A DNA stretch of 64,000 bases, taken from Ramlibacter sp. PS4R-6 (lineage in GTDB: Bacteria; Pseudomonadota; Gammaproteobacteria; Burkholderiales; Burkholderiaceae_C). Position numbers and translations under genes: made by a program. Below, in pieces: positions 62,555 through 64,000 of this stretch; the first letter of the stretch is position 1; every line of letters begins with the position of its first letter. The notes under the pieces were generated by a model that saw only the letters and a program-made list of their open reading frames with translations, was not told the origin of the DNA and made no database searches. The DNA is taken from positions 1,860,001 to 1,924,000 of the forward strand of contig NZ_JBBHKA010000001.1 in the NCBI RefSeq assembly GCF_037572775.1. Direction: 5' to 3'.

Positions 62555-63783
62555 CTCGCGGATATCGTCCGGCCCGTCGAGGGCCAGACGTTCTTGACGA
62601 TCAGCCACGACACGAGGCCGATACACAGGAAGCCCAGCGACGTGAGGGCCAGCGCCCGCGTCGAATGCATCACCAACGGCGTCACCGCTCCCGCGACGAC
62701 GCCGTTGGCCGTTGAGGCGATGACCATCTGCAGCGACGACGCCAGCCCGCGCCGCTCGGGCGCCATGTCCAGCACCAGCAGCGTCACCACCGGCACCATC
62801 AGGGCCCACCCGAACGCGAAGATCGCGATCGGGAACAGGGCCCACGCGGCATGCGGCGTGAACGCGAAGTTCAATGCCGTGTTGACCAGCGACACCACCA
62901 CCATCACCTCGAGCCCGTGGCGGATCTGCGCGCGCGGCGTGATCTTGCCCGCGAGCCGGCCGCTCGCCCATGAGCCGCCCATGATGCCGCTGATGGTCAG
63001 CACGAAGAACCAGAAGTACTGTGTGGGCGCCAGGCCCAGGTGCTCGCCCAGGAACGCCGGAGCGGCCAGCACGTAGAGGAACATCCCGTTGAACGGCACG
63101 CCGCTGGCCAGCGCCAGCAGCAGGAAGCGCGGGTTCGCGCCCACCTCACGGTAGCCGCGCATCAGGTTGCGCACGTTGAACGGCTGGCGCTGCGATTCGT
63201 GCAGCGTCTCGGGCAGCAGCTTGAAGTTGGCCACCCACAGCACCACGCCCACGCCGGTGAGGAACCAGAAGATGCTGTGCCAGTCCAGGTGCACGAACAG
63301 CCACCCGCCCACGATGGGCGCGATGGCAGGTGCCACGCCGAAGAAGATCGTCACCTGGCTCATGACCTTCTGCGCCTGGGCCGGCGGGAACATGTCGCGG
63401 ATCACCGCGCGCGAGACGACGATGCCCGCGCCCGTGGACAAGCCCTGCACGGCGCGGAAGAACACCAGCATGCCGATGGTCTGCGACAGCGCACAGCCGA
63501 TGGAGGCCAGCGTGAACAGGCCGATGCCCCACAGCACCACCGGCCGCCGCCCGAAGCTGTCGGAGAGCGCCCCGTGGAACAGGTTCATGAACGCGAAGCC
63601 GAACAGGTACGCCGACAGCGTCTGCTGCATCTGCGCCGGCGTGGCGTCGAGCGACTTCGCGATGCCCGCAAACGCGGGGATGTAGGTGTCGATCGAGAAC
63701 GGCCCGAGCATGCCGAGCACGGCCAGCAGGACGGCCAGGGCCCAGCGCGGCGCGCGCCAGAGTTCGTGGGCGTTGGGGTTCAC
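62551..63783 (-). CDS. Bcr/CflA-family MFS drug exporter
   Basis: A 410-residue inner-membrane exporter with twelve hydrophobic segments. MFS motif A appears as GALSDSFGRRPVVLWG near 75, and SIDTYIPAFAGIAKSLDATPAQMQQTLSAYL is the Bcr/CflA pattern, with the motif-C-like GAGIVVSRAVIRDMFPP later. It would export drugs such as bicyclomycin, chloramphenicol or sulfonamides, or a natural metabolite such as cysteine; substrate not resolved. Overlaps the helicase stop by 4 bases. Confidence 0.92.
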   Translation of the reverse strand: MNPNAHELWRAPRWALAVLLAVLGMLGPFSIDTYIPAFAGIAKSLDATPAQMQQTLSAYLFGFAFMNLFHGALSDSFGRRPVVLWGIGLFTLASIGCALSQTIGMLVFFRAVQGLSTGAGIVVSRAVIRDMFPPAQAQKVMSQVTIFFGVAPAIAPIVGGWLFVHLDWHSIFWFLTGVGVVLWVANFKLLPETLHESQRQPFNVRNLMRGYREVGANPRFLLLALASGVPFNGMFLYVLAAPAFLGEHLGLAPTQYFWFFVLTISGIMGGSWASGRLAGKITPRAQIRHGLEVMVVVSLVNTALNFAFTPHAAWALFPIAIFAFGWALMVPVVTLLVLDMAPERRGLASSLQMVIASTANGVVAGAVTPLVMHSTRALALTSLGFLCIGLVSWLIVKNVWPSTGRTISAS

Positions 63784-63799
63784 CCCCTGATTGTCACCG

Positions 63800-64000
63800 C
63801 TACGCCAGGTCGACCAGGCCGGTCATGCTGGTCGCACCACCACCGGCCACCGCGGCAACCGGCACGGCCTGCGCTTCTTCCTTGTGCTGCTGCCGGCAGG
63901 GGATCGCATCGGTCCATACCGCGATGTCCTCGGCCGTCATCGTGCTGGCGGGCGTCAGGCGGCCATCGAGGTAGCCCAGGTTCTCGACGTCGTGCAGGTA
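63800..64000 (-). CDS. C-terminal part of an unrecognised protein, cut by the window end
   Basis: On the minus strand an open frame enters from the window edge and ends at a TAG at 63800-63802, giving 66 residues (YLHDVENLGYLDGRLT..., then PASTMTAEDIAVWTDAIPCRQQHKEE..., ending TSMTGLVDLA). It is soluble with a low-complexity Ala/Gly tail. No family recognised. It lies 16 bases upstream of the Bcr/CflA gene start and may be the first gene of that transcript. Confidence 0.5.
   Translation of the reverse strand, partial: YLHDVENLGYLDGRLTPASTMTAEDIAVWTDAIPCRQQHKEEAQAVPVAAVAGGGATSMTGLVDLA

Overview
The window is very GC-rich with dense coding, short intergenic gaps and many ATGA or GTGA overlaps. 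Gene content points to a betaproteobacterium of the Burkholderiales, most likely Comamonadaceae (Ramlibacter/Variovorax-like): the rpsP-rimM-trmD-rplS operon, the orn / M48 peptidase / phhB / rsgA / CbiB-like block, paired DUF1631 genes, EttA, a Bcr/CflA transporter, and many GntR-FCD and NitT/TauT-type transport genes. This is an ordinary chromosomal stretch. I see no rRNA, tRNA, CRISPR array, transposase or phage gene, and no gene-free stretch over 300 bases.

Layout. 1-12 kb: a DEAD-box helicase (rhlE) with an epimerase-like gene, two DUF1631 paralogues flanking ettA and a YidB-like gene, a P-loop kinase and an S58 peptidase. 12-13.9 kb: a DUF883 membrane protein, then a phosphatase-like/GST/DOPA-dioxygenase trio bracketed by two inverted copies of a 32-bp palindromic repeat. 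13.9-19.7 kb (minus): amidase, hydratase, GntR regulator and a polar amino-acid-type ABC transporter in one direction. 19.8-26 kb (plus): an acyl-CoA synthetase, then a tight cassette of a double-domain KaiC-like ATPase, a hybrid histidine kinase, a thioredoxin-reductase-like flavoprotein and a DUF1801 protein. 26-34.5 kb (minus): DUF488, a NitT/TauT-type ABC transporter, two tandem BNR/propeller lipoproteins (one with two carbohydrate-binding modules), a lipid kinase and a type II NADH dehydrogenase.

34.5-43 kb (plus): a stand-alone core MetE-like methionine synthase, DUF2339 and frameshifted DUF3999 envelope proteins, a serine hydrolase, a cupin, a response regulator and a small membrane protein. 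43-49 kb: a CurA-like oxidoreductase divergent from an ergothioneine cluster (egtB, egtD) with DUF427, flavoprotein and 2OG-dioxygenase genes. 49-54 kb: SDR and intradiol dioxygenase, RluA synthase, DUF486, a DUF47/Pit phosphate pair, TM2 and GNAT genes. 54-64 kb: the rpsP-rplS operon, Nudix, CbiB-like, rsgA/phhB/M48, orn, a second DEAD-box helicase, a Bcr/CflA exporter and a truncated gene at the edge.

The most notable items are the KaiC / pseudo-receiver kinase / disulfide flavoprotein cassette; a candidate promoter motif (CCGAC, 18 nt, TTCCTACA) before three unrelated envelope or stress-type genes including that cassette; a shared TGCGACAATA leader element upstream of both DEAD-box helicase genes; the duplicated propeller lipoproteins; a frameshift that creates a spurious DUF3999-hydrolase fusion; and a possible Shine-Dalgarno-sequestering hairpin before the CurA-like gene.
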